Shown here: one piece after another, positions 34,375-43,120 of the stretch
Numbering within the stretch: the first letter of the stretch is position 1
How the letters are laid out: each line of letters starts with the position of its first letter
Source: JACKDW01 sp964621785
Lineage (GTDB): Bacteria; Myxococcota_A; Polyangia; Nannocystales; Nannocystaceae
Direction: 5' to 3'
DNA: 64,000 nucleotides
NCBI GenBank assembly: GCA_964621785.1
Contig: CAZUPD010000003.1
Span: forward strand, 106,590-170,589
Translations under genes and position numbers: made by a program
Notes under the pieces: generated by a model
Database searches by the model: none
What the model was told of the DNA's origin: nothing
Seen by the model: the letters and a program-made list of their open reading frames with translations, nothing else

Positions 34375-35535
34375 ATGAAGCTCACCGACCGACAACTCGA
34401 GCAGTTGCTCGCGCCGCCCCTGCAGACGTCGGAACGTTTGGGGATCGGCGGGGTGATCCGCCAGCGGTGCGAGGATTTTTTTGTCCGCGAGCTGCCCGCC
34501 TATGCTGCCGACGGGACCGAGCAGGGGCCCCATCTGTTGCTCACCCTCAAAAAACGCAACCTCGGTAGCGCCGAAGCCTTGGCTGCGGTCGCGGACCACT
34601 GCGGGCTTTCGCAGCGCGAGTTCGGGTTGGCTGGCCTCAAGGACAAGCGGGCGGTGACCGAGCAGTGGGTGTCGGCCCCGTTTGCCACGCGGGAACTTCT
34701 AAAGTCGTTTGACCACCCGCAGATTGCACTCGGGCCGGCGTCGCCCCACAGCAACAAACTTCGCCGCGGCCATCTGCGTGGCAACCGGTTTGCGATCGTC
34801 GTGCGCGAGCTGTGCTGTCCGGTGCCAGAGGCGTGGCAGCGGGCGATGGCCAAGGTCGAGGCCCTCGGCTGTGCGGGGGGGGTCATCAACTTGTATGGGC
34901 AACAACGCTTCGGACGCGACGGGCACAATGCGACCCGTGGGCTTGCCCTGTTGGCCGCACCCAAGCGGGCGCGCAGGCGGGGCAAGGCCGACTTCGTGCT
35001 CAGTGCCGGGCAGTCGGCGCTGTTTAACTTGTATCTCCTCGAACGTTGGCGCCGCGGGCTGTTGCGGACCGTGCTCGCAGGCGATGTCCTGCAAAAAACT
35101 GCGACCGGCGGGCTGTTTGTCTGCAACGAGCCCGAGGTCGATCAACGGCGGATGGATGCCGGCGAGGTTGCGATCACCGGGCCGATGTTCGGTAGCAAGA
35201 TGCCCGCACCCACGCCCGGCTCCCCGGCCGATTCCCTCGAGTGCGCGATTCTCGAGGAATTTGAACTCAGTCGAGAGGGCTTTCGAGCGTTCGGCCGCAA
35301 GTTGTCGGGCGCCCGCCGACGACTACAAATCTCACTCGAGCAAATGCGGGTGGATGTCGTGCCGATCACGGCGTCCGATCCCGGGGAGATTTTGCCCGAA
35401 GGGGCCCCTAATCCCGGTTCTGAACCGGGTTTGTTACTACAGTGGGTGTTGCCACCTGGTGCCTATGCCACCTGCGTATTGCGAGAGGTCATGGGTCCAA
35501 GCCCGGAGGTAACTGCGCCAAACGAGAATGCGTGA
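34375..35535 (+). CDS. truD: tRNA pseudouridine synthase D
   Basis: 386 residues from ATG 34375, with TATACC 10 nt upstream; the in-frame extension upstream is not coding-like. Seen: VIRQRCEDFFVRELPAY (compare DFxVxE at the start of TruD), LLLTLKKRNLGSAEAL, the catalytic GLAGLKDKRAVTEQW with the active Asp, and NLYGQQRFGRDGHN with Gln/Arg/Phe of the TruD insertion domain. It isomerises U13 in tRNA-Glu in E. coli. Length is normal. Monocistronic, followed by the exbB operon. Confidence 0.93.
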   Translation: MKLTDRQLEQLLAPPLQTSERLGIGGVIRQRCEDFFVRELPAYAADGTEQGPHLLLTLKKRNLGSAEALAAVADHCGLSQREFGLAGLKDKRAVTEQWVSAPFATRELLKSFDHPQIALGPASPHSNKLRRGHLRGNRFAIVVRELCCPVPEAWQRAMAKVEALGCAGGVINLYGQQRFGRDGHNATRGLALLAAPKRARRRGKADFVLSAGQSALFNLYLLERWRRGLLRTVLAGDVLQKTATGGLFVCNEPEVDQRRMDAGEVAITGPMFGSKMPAPTPGSPADSLECAILEEFELSREGFRAFGRKLSGARRRLQISLEQMRVDVVPITASDPGEILPEGAPNPGSEPGLLLQWVLPPGAYATCVLREVMGPSPEVTAPNENA

Positions 35536-35633
35536 GTTTCATCCGTCCGAGAAACCTGGAAATCAAGCGTTCAAACCCATAGGTCAGCGGTTGAGGGCAT
35601 GCCCGGCACTGGCCTAGCTACGCCGTTATCGGG

Positions 35634-35639
35634 TAGGGT
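35634..35639 (+). promoter_or_regulatory. Candidate -10 box for the exbB operon
   Basis: TAGGGT 15 nt before ATG 35655. No clear -35; no Fur-box-like sequence recognised. Confidence 0.3.
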
Positions 35640-35654
35640 TCCGCGGGTTTACAC

Positions 35655-36314
35655 ATGAATCTGACCGAACAGTTTCTCGAGCTCTCGGCCGTCGGTGCCG
35701 AGTGGATCCTGTATGTGCTGATCATCCTCAGCCTCGCGAGTGTGGCCCTGATGATCGAACGCGGCCTGTTTTACCGCGGGGTCAACGGTCGGGACGCTGC
35801 ACTCCTGAAAAGTTTGCACGGCGCGTTATGTGACGGGGAAGTCGACAAGGCAAAACGGCTTGTGGGAGTGGCGTCAGCTCCTGGTGGACGGATCGCCGCG
35901 ACCATGCTCGACAACATCGATCGCGGGCCCAAAGCCATGCATGCGATCATGGATGCCCAACGTCCGGGTGAGAAGTTGCGACTGGAAAGCAACCTCAACT
36001 TCTTGGGTACGGTCGGTGCCAATGCACCGTTTATCGGGCTACTTGGGACGGTCATCGGCATCATCGAAACCTTCCGCCAGATCGAGCAGGCGGGTGTCGC
36101 CGGTTCGGCCGAATACTCCGACGCGGTCATGGGCGGTATCTACGAGGCCCTGGTCGCCACTGCCGTTGGTCTGGTCGTCGCGATTCCCGCGGTCATTGCC
36201 TACAACTACTTCGGCCGCCGGGTCAAAGCCCTCATGAGCGAGGCCGATGCCCTGACCAACATGGTGCTGTCACTTTACGCCGATGGTGGAAAACCGTCGA
36301 AAGGGTCGAGCTAG
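35655..36314 (+). CDS. exbB: ExbB/TolQ/MotA-family proton channel subunit
   Basis: 219 residues. Three membrane segments: EWILYVLIILSLASVALMIE (about 16-36), APFIGLLGTVIGIIETF (about 123-140) and IYEALVATAVGLVVAIPAVI (about 158-178), the last two matching the conserved ExbB/TolQ helices. Together with ExbD it forms the inner-membrane motor that uses the proton gradient to energise TonB. The stop overlaps the GTG of exbD by one base. Because TonB and a TonB-dependent receptor follow, ExbB is preferred over TolQ. Confidence 0.88.
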   Translation: MNLTEQFLELSAVGAEWILYVLIILSLASVALMIERGLFYRGVNGRDAALLKSLHGALCDGEVDKAKRLVGVASAPGGRIAATMLDNIDRGPKAMHAIMDAQRPGEKLRLESNLNFLGTVGANAPFIGLLGTVIGIIETFRQIEQAGVAGSAEYSDAVMGGIYEALVATAVGLVVAIPAVIAYNYFGRRVKALMSEADALTNMVLSLYADGGKPSKGSS

Positions 36315-36769
36315 TGGCTGGCTCTGCAGACATCGACGACGACGGAATCGTCAGCATCAACGTCACCCCGCTGGTCGACGTGATGTTGGTGTTGTTGATC
36401 ATTTTTATGGTCACAACCACCAAGATCCAAAATCAAGAGGCGATGGCGGTCAACAAACCCGATGCTGCGACCGGGACCAAACTCGACATGAAGTCGAATC
36501 AGATCCTGCTGCAGTGCCGCAAAGACGGCTCCTATGCAATCGACCTCAAGGAGGTCAATGAGACAGATCCCGTCAAGCGCGACGCCATCCTCGAAGAGGC
36601 GATCGTCGACAAACTCGCCCGCGAGCGCGACTTGCAAGGCGTGATCCAATGCGATGAAGAAGCCAATGTTGGCGCCATGGTTCATCTGATGGACCTGCTG
36701 CGCAAGGCCGGAGTCAAACGCTATGCGGTTGCGACCGAACAACCCAAAAAGCGCCCGGAGCCCGGGTAA
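36314..36769 (+). CDS. exbD: ExbD/TolR-family motor protein
   Basis: 151 residues from GTG 36314. N-terminal anchor INVTPLVDVMLVLLIIFMVTT (about 15-35) with the proton-carrying Asp of the LVDVMLVLL motif; the periplasmic domain ends in VQCDEEANVGAMVHLMDLL, a variant of the ExbD fold. It pairs with ExbB. A basic/Pro C-terminal tail (KKRPEPG) follows. A 71-bp gap separates it from tonB. Confidence 0.88.
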   Translation: MAGSADIDDDGIVSINVTPLVDVMLVLLIIFMVTTTKIQNQEAMAVNKPDAATGTKLDMKSNQILLQCRKDGSYAIDLKEVNETDPVKRDAILEEAIVDKLARERDLQGVIQCDEEANVGAMVHLMDLLRKAGVKRYAVATEQPKKRPEPG

Positions 36770-36840
36770 ACCGATTGCCAAGGATGGACCGTTACGAAAG
36801 CTCGAGTTGAAAGATATCGATTTCGATTGACCTGCGAAAC

Positions 36841-37650
36841 GTGGCTGAAAAATCACCATATCAACGTCCCGGGATGGCGATTGCCGGGTCGTTTTTTGCC
36901 CACAGCGCCCTCGCGTTTGTCCTCAGCGTGGTCTCGGAACTCGAGCCGGAACCCGAAGAACCGGTCTACGAGCTGACAGAGTTTGAGATTCCGGAGCCTG
37001 AGAACGAGCCTGAGCCAGAACCCGAGCCAGAACCCGAGCCAGAACCTGAGCCAGAACCCGAGCCAGAACCCGAACCTGAGCCGGAGCCCGAGCCGAAGGT
37101 CAAGCCCAAACAGCCGCCGCCAAAAACCACCAAGCGCAAGGCGAGGCCGGCACCCGAAAGCGATCAGCCCGTCAGTGACGAGCCCCCGCCACCCCTGCGG
37201 TTTGACCAGAGCAATACGGTGCAGGGCGGCAACACAGGCGTCGCCGTCCAGGTCGGTGAGCCAGGCGGAGCGCCCGGAGGGACCGGAAAACCCGATTCCA
37301 AAGGGAAGGGGTCGCGCAAGACCGGCAGCGAGGTCGCCGAGGACGGCGATGTTTGGCAGCCTAAGGGGGAGTTGTATATCAAACGGTTACCGGAGCCGGT
37401 GAAGGTTCCGGAAATCGAGTGTCCAGCGGTGCGAGATCTCGGTGTCGAGGGTGTCGTGGTATTGAAGGTACAGGTGCGGGGCGACGGCTCCGTGCGCAAG
37501 GTTCGAGTCTCCAAAGGAATGGGCCATGGCTGTGACAAGATCGCGGCCAAAGCCATGAAGAAGGCCAAGTTCCGCCCGGCGCTAGCGACCAACGGCAAGC
37601 CGGCGGACTACGAATTGCGCTACGAGTATGAGTTTCAACTCAACGACTGA
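36841..37650 (+). CDS. tonB: TonB energy transducer with extended Glu-Pro repeat
   Basis: 269 residues from GTG 36841. An N-terminal membrane anchor (MAIAGSFFAHSALAFVLSVV, about 12-31) is followed by the EP-dipeptide repeat (about 50-84) and a KPKQPPPKTTKRKARP basic stretch that span the periplasm, then a Gly-rich linker and a C-terminal TonB domain (about 180-269: VKVPEIECPAVRDLGVEG, VVVLKVQVRGDGSVRKV, FRPALATNGKPADYELRYEY). TonB transmits ExbB/ExbD energy to outer-membrane receptors. The last 23 bp overlap the first possible start of the receptor gene, so the two are tightly coupled. Confidence 0.88.
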   Translation: MAEKSPYQRPGMAIAGSFFAHSALAFVLSVVSELEPEPEEPVYELTEFEIPEPENEPEPEPEPEPEPEPEPEPEPEPEPEPEPEPKVKPKQPPPKTTKRKARPAPESDQPVSDEPPPPLRFDQSNTVQGGNTGVAVQVGEPGGAPGGTGKPDSKGKGSRKTGSEVAEDGDVWQPKGELYIKRLPEPVKVPEIECPAVRDLGVEGVVVLKVQVRGDGSVRKVRVSKGMGHGCDKIAAKAMKKAKFRPALATNGKPADYELRYEYEFQLND

Positions 37651-40447
37651 GTCACGCCGTACACCACCTGTCATCGCGGTTGGTGAGCCATGGTTGCGTG
37701 TGCAACAAAAGTCGCGAGGAGGCCGGTCTCTTCGCTGGCTCGTGCTCGGTCTTTGCTGCCTCGGGTCGCTTTCGTTGGTTTCGACCCGCGCAGCTGCCGA
37801 GCCAGCCGCGGACGCCCCGCCCGAGGGCTATACCCCGCCAGTCCTGCAAAACAAGGTCACCTTGGCATATCCCCCGGCACTGCTCGAACTCGCCGAGCCG
37901 CCGGGTGGACAGGTGATCGTCAAATACGTGGTCGGGACCGATGGTGTGCCCAAGGACCTCGAGGTGACGCAAAAGGTCCATCCAACGCTCGACGCCCTCG
38001 CGATGGAAGCGGTCGCCAAGCTGCGTTACACGCCGGGCGATTACCGCGGCCAAGCCGTCGAAGTAGTGTTGAGCTTGGGACTCGAGATCGTGCCCCCCAA
38101 GGTCGAGCCGGAACCGGAGCCCGCACTCGAGACATCCTCGAGTGGCGACGGTGGCGAACAAGGTGCAGATACACCCGATCCCGGACCCACCGGTCCCGCG
38201 CCGATCTTCGGGCGGATCCTATCGGCCGGCCAACGCACGCCGGTCGCCGGGGCGATCGTGTTGGCGGTGCCAGCCCCCGAAGGTGTCGAGCGCGGCCGCA
38301 TCAAACGCAAGATCTACGAACAGGAGAGCGAGCCGGCGTGGAGCGTGCGGGCGGTGACCGACGACCAGGGCAACTACGAACTGCCCGGGGTCCCCGTCGG
38401 CAAGGTTCGGTTAATTGTATTATCACAGGACCACGAGCGCCTCGATTACGTCGAAGTGTTGGAGCCCGGTCAGCGCCTCGAGCTCAAGTACTACCCAACC
38501 CCGCTCAACTACAATCCCTATCGCACGGTGGTCAAATCCCGCCGCGACGAGGCCGGCGAGGTCGATCGCCGGACCATCAGCGTCGAGGAGATCAATACGG
38601 TTCCCGGCAGCCAGGGCGATGCCCTCAAGTCGCTGCAAAACTTTCCCGGGGTCGCGCGAGCTCCGTTTGGTGCCGGGCTGTTGGCGATCCGCGGGGCGGC
38701 GCCCGGCGATTCGGCGGTCTATCTCGCCTACCACGAGATCCCCCAGCTGTTTCACTTCGGCGGACTGACCAGTGTCTTCAACTCCGACATCCTGACCCAG
38801 ATCGATTTTATCCCCGGCAACTTCGACAACCGCTACGGCGATGCGATCGGCGGCATCATCAATGTCGCCCCGCGCAAGGGTCGGCGCGACGGGTTTCACG
38901 GCTATATCGACAGCGATTTGTTCGACACCGGGGTGATGCTCGAGGGCCCGATCGGCAAAGGGTCGTTTATTCTCAGTGGCCGCCGCAGTTACATCGATTT
39001 GATCTTGCCGGCGGTGTTGCCCAGCGATGGCGGTCTCGACCTCACCGTCGCCCCGCGTTACTGGGACTACCAAGCACTGTTTGACTACCCGATCGCGGGC
39101 GGCGAGTTTACGGCCCGGGTGTTTGGCTCCGACGACCGTACGGAGCTGTTGTTTGCCGCCCCCAACGACGACGAGACCGACGAGAGCAACGGCCTGTCGC
39201 AGACGACGTGGTTTCACCGCGCCGATTTGGCCTACCGCAAGACCATCGACGGCTGGGATTTTTTGATCACCCCGTCGTATCGCAACGACTACGCCTCGAT
39301 TTTTTTCGGCACCTTGTTTCGTTTCGACTTAAATGCACATACATTTTCAGGCCGGGCTGAGGTCTCCCGCCAGCTGACTCGGCGGACAGGTTTTCGTTTT
39401 GGTACCGAGTTTGTCGCGACCCGCTTCAACATCGATATCTCGGCGCCGCCGATCCCGGCGGGCGGAGCCGGACCGCCGGCCTCGAGCGATGCACGGCTCA
39501 CCAGTCGGTTGAGCTCGACGTTGCTGACACCCGCGCTCTACACCACGATGAACATCGGCCTCGGCGAGAAGTTCATCCTGTACCCGGGGGCTCGGTTCAC
39601 GTTTTACGGCGAGCCATTTAATGTCGCCCAAGTCGATCCGCGGCTGCGGTTTGGCTGGCAAGTCGCCGACAAGACCGCGATCAAAGGTGGGGTCGGGATC
39701 TATACCCAGGCCCCCAATCCGCCGTTTAAGTACGATGCGGCGTTCGGCAACCCGCGGGTCGGCATCGAACGCTCGGTCCACAACAGCCTCGGGGTCGAAC
39801 AACAACTGCCGGCCGACATCACCCTGGAGGTGACGGGGTTTTACAAGCACCTGTGGGATCTGACCGCCGATTCCACCGAGATCACCGTCGACGAGGAGGG
39901 GACGATCGCCCCGGAGATTTTCGCTTCGACCGGGACCGGGCACATCTTCGGTGCCGAGCTGCTGGCCCGCAAGGCGCTGACCCGCAACCTCTACGGCTGG
40001 CTGAGTTACACGCTTATGCGCAGCACCCGGCGCGATGCCCCAGGGCAGGAGTACTACCTGTTCGACTTTGATCAGACCCACATTTTGACGATGATCGCCA
40101 GCTACAAGTTCCCGCGCAACTGGCAGATCGGGGCCCGCTTTCGCCTCGTCTCTGGCAATCCGACGACCGGGGTGTTGGGCGGGACCTACGATGCCTCCTC
40201 GGGTAACTACATCCAAGTCAACGGGCCGCGCAATGGCGATCGCTTGCCGGCATTTCACCAGCTCGACATCCGTGTCGACAAGCGCTGGATCTACCGCCGC
40301 TTGAGCATGACGCTCTACGTCGACATCCTCAACGTCTACAACCATCAAAACGCCGAGGGCTTTAGCTACAGCTATAACTTTCAGCAGCGCAATACGATCG
40401 CCTCGCTGCCGATTTTGCCGACCCTGGGGTTTCGATTGGAGTGGTGA
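37628..40447 (+). CDS. TonB-dependent receptor with its own TonB-like N-terminal domain
   Basis: 939 residues from ATG 37628; TTG 37694 or GTG 37700, behind GGTTGGTGAG, would give a more usual signal peptide (SLRWLVLGLCCLGSLSLVST). After the signal comes a TonB/AgmX C-terminal-like domain (LAYPPALLELAEPPGGQVIV, DGVPKDLEVTQKVHPTLD, LRYTPGDYRG), then a carboxypeptidase-regulatory-like beta-sandwich (about 190-285), a plug (NTVPGSQGDALKSLQNFPGV, IRGAAPGDSAVYL) and a 22-strand-type beta-barrel ending in PILPTLGFRLEW with a terminal aromatic residue. Substrate unknown. One copy of the iterated palindrome at 39334 sits in an A/T-rich patch that includes a rare TTA codon. Confidence 0.85.
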   Translation: MSFNSTTESRRTPPVIAVGEPWLRVQQKSRGGRSLRWLVLGLCCLGSLSLVSTRAAAEPAADAPPEGYTPPVLQNKVTLAYPPALLELAEPPGGQVIVKYVVGTDGVPKDLEVTQKVHPTLDALAMEAVAKLRYTPGDYRGQAVEVVLSLGLEIVPPKVEPEPEPALETSSSGDGGEQGADTPDPGPTGPAPIFGRILSAGQRTPVAGAIVLAVPAPEGVERGRIKRKIYEQESEPAWSVRAVTDDQGNYELPGVPVGKVRLIVLSQDHERLDYVEVLEPGQRLELKYYPTPLNYNPYRTVVKSRRDEAGEVDRRTISVEEINTVPGSQGDALKSLQNFPGVARAPFGAGLLAIRGAAPGDSAVYLAYHEIPQLFHFGGLTSVFNSDILTQIDFIPGNFDNRYGDAIGGIINVAPRKGRRDGFHGYIDSDLFDTGVMLEGPIGKGSFILSGRRSYIDLILPAVLPSDGGLDLTVAPRYWDYQALFDYPIAGGEFTARVFGSDDRTELLFAAPNDDETDESNGLSQTTWFHRADLAYRKTIDGWDFLITPSYRNDYASIFFGTLFRFDLNAHTFSGRAEVSRQLTRRTGFRFGTEFVATRFNIDISAPPIPAGGAGPPASSDARLTSRLSSTLLTPALYTTMNIGLGEKFILYPGARFTFYGEPFNVAQVDPRLRFGWQVADKTAIKGGVGIYTQAPNPPFKYDAAFGNPRVGIERSVHNSLGVEQQLPADITLEVTGFYKHLWDLTADSTEITVDEEGTIAPEIFASTGTGHIFGAELLARKALTRNLYGWLSYTLMRSTRRDAPGQEYYLFDFDQTHILTMIASYKFPRNWQIGARFRLVSGNPTTGVLGGTYDASSGNYIQVNGPRNGDRLPAFHQLDIRVDKRWIYRRLSMTLYVDILNVYNHQNAEGFSYSYNFQQRNTIASLPILPTLGFRLEW

Positions 40448-40449
40448 GC

Positions 40450-41619
40450 ATGTATCGTCACAAGGTGATCTCGCGGACCAACCTCGCGCGCACCGGACTC
40501 GGACTGAGTCTGGTCGTCGGTGTTTCAGGAGGTTGTGGCGACGCCTTGCCCTCGCAACAACGGATCATCACCACACGCATTTTGGCGGTTCGGACCGAGG
40601 TTGTGACCCCGCTGCCGCTGTTGCCCCCCGACGATCCCGAGCTTGGTGTCCGGACCGAAGCCTTGCCGTTTGAACAGGTCCGGGTGACCCCGTTTTTGGG
40701 CGACCCAGATGGTGTCGTCGACCCCGATGTGATCACACCACTTTGGATCGCCTGCGAGCTTTCGCCGGGGCAGGGGCTTTTTGCCTGTCTCAAGTCGGCA
40801 TTTCCGACCTCGGTCGACGAGCTCCCGGATTGTCCGGTGCCGTCGCTGATGGACCTCGACTTCGAGACTGGGAGCTTTCCCGAGTATCCGTCCCCGTGTC
40901 TGTTAGCCGAAAACACCGGTGTCCTCGATATGACGGTGCCACTTTCGAGTTCGGCGCTGATCGGCGGCGACCTCGAATTGACGATGGTGGGGCAGGGCAG
41001 TCCCGACGGCCCGACGGCCAAAGAATGTGCAGATACATTGTTGTCGGGTGTCTCCGATCTCGACGATACCTGCATCCAGGCGGTCCAACGGCTGTCGATC
41101 GGTCCCCGCGAGCAGTTTTTGGCCTTGGCAGCGGGGTTTGGACTCGAGCTGCCACCCGAGTTTGGCGAGGTGCCGGCGCCCGAGGACATTCCCGACGGCG
41201 ACCGCAACCCGCGGATCACCGAGTTTACCGTCACGGTCATCCATCCCGACGAGTCGCGCGACGCTCTCGGGCCAGTCGAACCCGGGGGCGTGGTCCAAGT
41301 CGACCCGGGCGATACCCTCGACATCCGCGTCAACGCCCCCGAGTCGGACCTGCAGACCTACCTGATCCCGATCAACGGCGGGGCCGACGGCTACGAGGAA
41401 CAGACCGAGCGCTACCGGGGCCGGTGGTTTCGCACCTGGGGAACCCTGCTGAGTGGTTCGAGCAACGACCCGATGAGCCGCAACGAGTGGGAGATGACCC
41501 GCGGCGACCAGGACGAGAGCGACCGTCCACCGGGTGATCGGGCGACGCTCTATCATGTCCTTCGAGACAGCCGCCAGGGCGTGACATGGTGGTGGTTCCA
41601 CGTGGAGATGAATTCCTGA
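40450..41619 (+). CDS. Lipoprotein encoded with the TonB receptor
   Basis: 389 residues from ATG 40450, with GGAG 8 nt upstream (GTG 40441 overlaps the receptor stop and is an alternative). Lipobox in LGLSLVVGVSGGC. The mature protein has Cys pairs (IACELSPGQGLFACLKS, DCPVP, CLLAEN) and a late beta-sandwich (PRITEFTVTVIHPDESRDAL, VVQVDPGDTLDIRVNAPESD, VTWWWFHVEMN), as in Ig-like domains. I do not recognise the family; its place suggests a partner of the receptor, as SusD-like or substrate-binding lipoproteins are elsewhere, but it shows no SusD sequence. The stop overlaps the ctpA start (TGATG). Confidence 0.7.
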   Translation: MYRHKVISRTNLARTGLGLSLVVGVSGGCGDALPSQQRIITTRILAVRTEVVTPLPLLPPDDPELGVRTEALPFEQVRVTPFLGDPDGVVDPDVITPLWIACELSPGQGLFACLKSAFPTSVDELPDCPVPSLMDLDFETGSFPEYPSPCLLAENTGVLDMTVPLSSSALIGGDLELTMVGQGSPDGPTAKECADTLLSGVSDLDDTCIQAVQRLSIGPREQFLALAAGFGLELPPEFGEVPAPEDIPDGDRNPRITEFTVTVIHPDESRDALGPVEPGGVVQVDPGDTLDIRVNAPESDLQTYLIPINGGADGYEEQTERYRGRWFRTWGTLLSGSSNDPMSRNEWEMTRGDQDESDRPPGDRATLYHVLRDSRQGVTWWWFHVEMNS

Positions 41620-43043
41620 TGGTGCATGTGCAAGACAAAATGAGGACCCTGCTCGCGGGGATGGTACTCGGCGGTTCGCTCGTCGCCGGGCTCGGGTGGC
41701 TGACCGATCCACCCGATGCACATGCAATTGTTCAGGCCCAGCCGCGTCCCGTCGCACCGCCGGCGACCTACTCCCGCTACCGCAAACTCGACCTGTTCGC
41801 CCGGGCCCTGGCGACCATCGAGCGCCACTACGTGCGCCCGGTCGACGGCGATCGCCTGGTCCAGGCGGCGATGGCAGGCCTGACATCCGAGCTCGATCCC
41901 CACAGCGAGTACCTGCGCCCGCGCGAGGCGAGGTTGTTGCGCGAGGATATCGAAGGACGCTTTGGCGGCGTCGGTATGGTGGTGGTGATGAAGCGCGAGC
42001 AACAGCCACAGCCGCGGCTGGTGCTCGACATCCGCGAGGTGATCCCCGGAGGCCCGGCCGACAAAGCCGGTGTGCGGGCCGGCGACTACATCACCGAGGT
42101 CGAGGGCAAACCGGTCGGCCACTTCCACGACCTCAGCCAGGCGATCATGCAGATGCGCGGCAAGCCGGGGACGATGGTGCGGTTTCAGGTCGAGCCGCGA
42201 CGCCGCAACAAGGACGGGGCGTTTCAATCGGGGACGCCGCGCGATGTACATGTTGCACGTGCATTTATCGACGCGCCCGCGGTGATCCCGACCTACCTCG
42301 GCAGTGGGATCGGACATGTCCGCCTGCGCGACTTTTCCGAGACCAGCGCCCGCGAGCTGGCGTCGGCGATCGAGCAGATGCGCAGTGAGGCCAAAACATC
42401 CGGGCACGGGCTCGAGGGAGTGGTACTCGACCTGCGCGACAACGGCGGCGGACTGCTCGACCAGGCGGTCGCGATCGTCGACCAGTTTGTCGGCGACGGC
42501 GTGATTGTGCGGACCCGGGCGCGTCAGGGCCAGTTGATGGATGTCCAGCGGGCGACGGCCCGGACCCCGTGGCGCGACGTGCCGCTGACGGTGCTGGTCA
42601 ACAAGGCCTCGGCCTCGGCTTCGGAGATCGTTGCAGGTGCACTTCAAGACCACGGCCGGGGGGTGATCATCGGCGAGCAAAGTTACGGCAAGGGTTCGGT
42701 CCAAGCCCCATTTGAGCTCGGGGACGGTTCGATCCTCAAGCTGACGATCGCCCTGTACTACACGCCCGACGACCGCCTGATCCAGGCCAGCGGGATCCAA
42801 CCCGATGTCGTCGTCGGCACCGAGTACGTGCCCTACCGCGATTCGCTGCCCGAACTCAAACCCGAGCGCGACCACCCGCGACACCTGCGTCCGGCAGACT
42901 TCGGCAAACCTGCCGCCAAGACCACCGAAGACCCAGCCCTGATCGCGGCCGGTGACGATGCCCAGCTACGGGCGGCCGTCGAACATCTGCAAGCGCTCGA
43001 CAAGGTGCAGGCAAAACCGCGGCGAAGGTCCAAACGCCGCTGA
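41619..43043 (+). CDS. ctpA: C-terminal processing peptidase (S41)
   Basis: 474 residues from ATG 41619 (ATG 41640 also possible). N-terminal signal or anchor (LLAGMVLGGSLVAGLGWL), N-terminal helical domain with GLTSELDPHSEYL, PDZ domain (about 120-205: VIPGGPADKAGVRAGDYITEV), then the protease core: GIGHVRLRDFSE, LDLRDNGGGLLDQAV, NKASASASEIVAGALQD (nucleophile Ser) and GEQSYGKGSVQ (general-base Lys). It cleaves C-termini of periplasmic proteins, often peptidoglycan-hydrolase adaptors. Five copies of TGYANNTRCA fall between 41028 and 42641, four of them in this gene. The YibQ-like gene follows, a common pairing. Confidence 0.9.
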   Translation: MVHVQDKMRTLLAGMVLGGSLVAGLGWLTDPPDAHAIVQAQPRPVAPPATYSRYRKLDLFARALATIERHYVRPVDGDRLVQAAMAGLTSELDPHSEYLRPREARLLREDIEGRFGGVGMVVVMKREQQPQPRLVLDIREVIPGGPADKAGVRAGDYITEVEGKPVGHFHDLSQAIMQMRGKPGTMVRFQVEPRRRNKDGAFQSGTPRDVHVARAFIDAPAVIPTYLGSGIGHVRLRDFSETSARELASAIEQMRSEAKTSGHGLEGVVLDLRDNGGGLLDQAVAIVDQFVGDGVIVRTRARQGQLMDVQRATARTPWRDVPLTVLVNKASASASEIVAGALQDHGRGVIIGEQSYGKGSVQAPFELGDGSILKLTIALYYTPDDRLIQASGIQPDVVVGTEYVPYRDSLPELKPERDHPRHLRPADFGKPAAKTTEDPALIAAGDDAQLRAAVEHLQALDKVQAKPRRRSKRR

Positions 43044-43120
43044 CGGGGGGCACCCGTGGATGTTGTCGGAAAGGTCGAGAGCGTCGCATCCGGTCGTCAC
43101 TGTGCCGATAGGTGGAGCGG

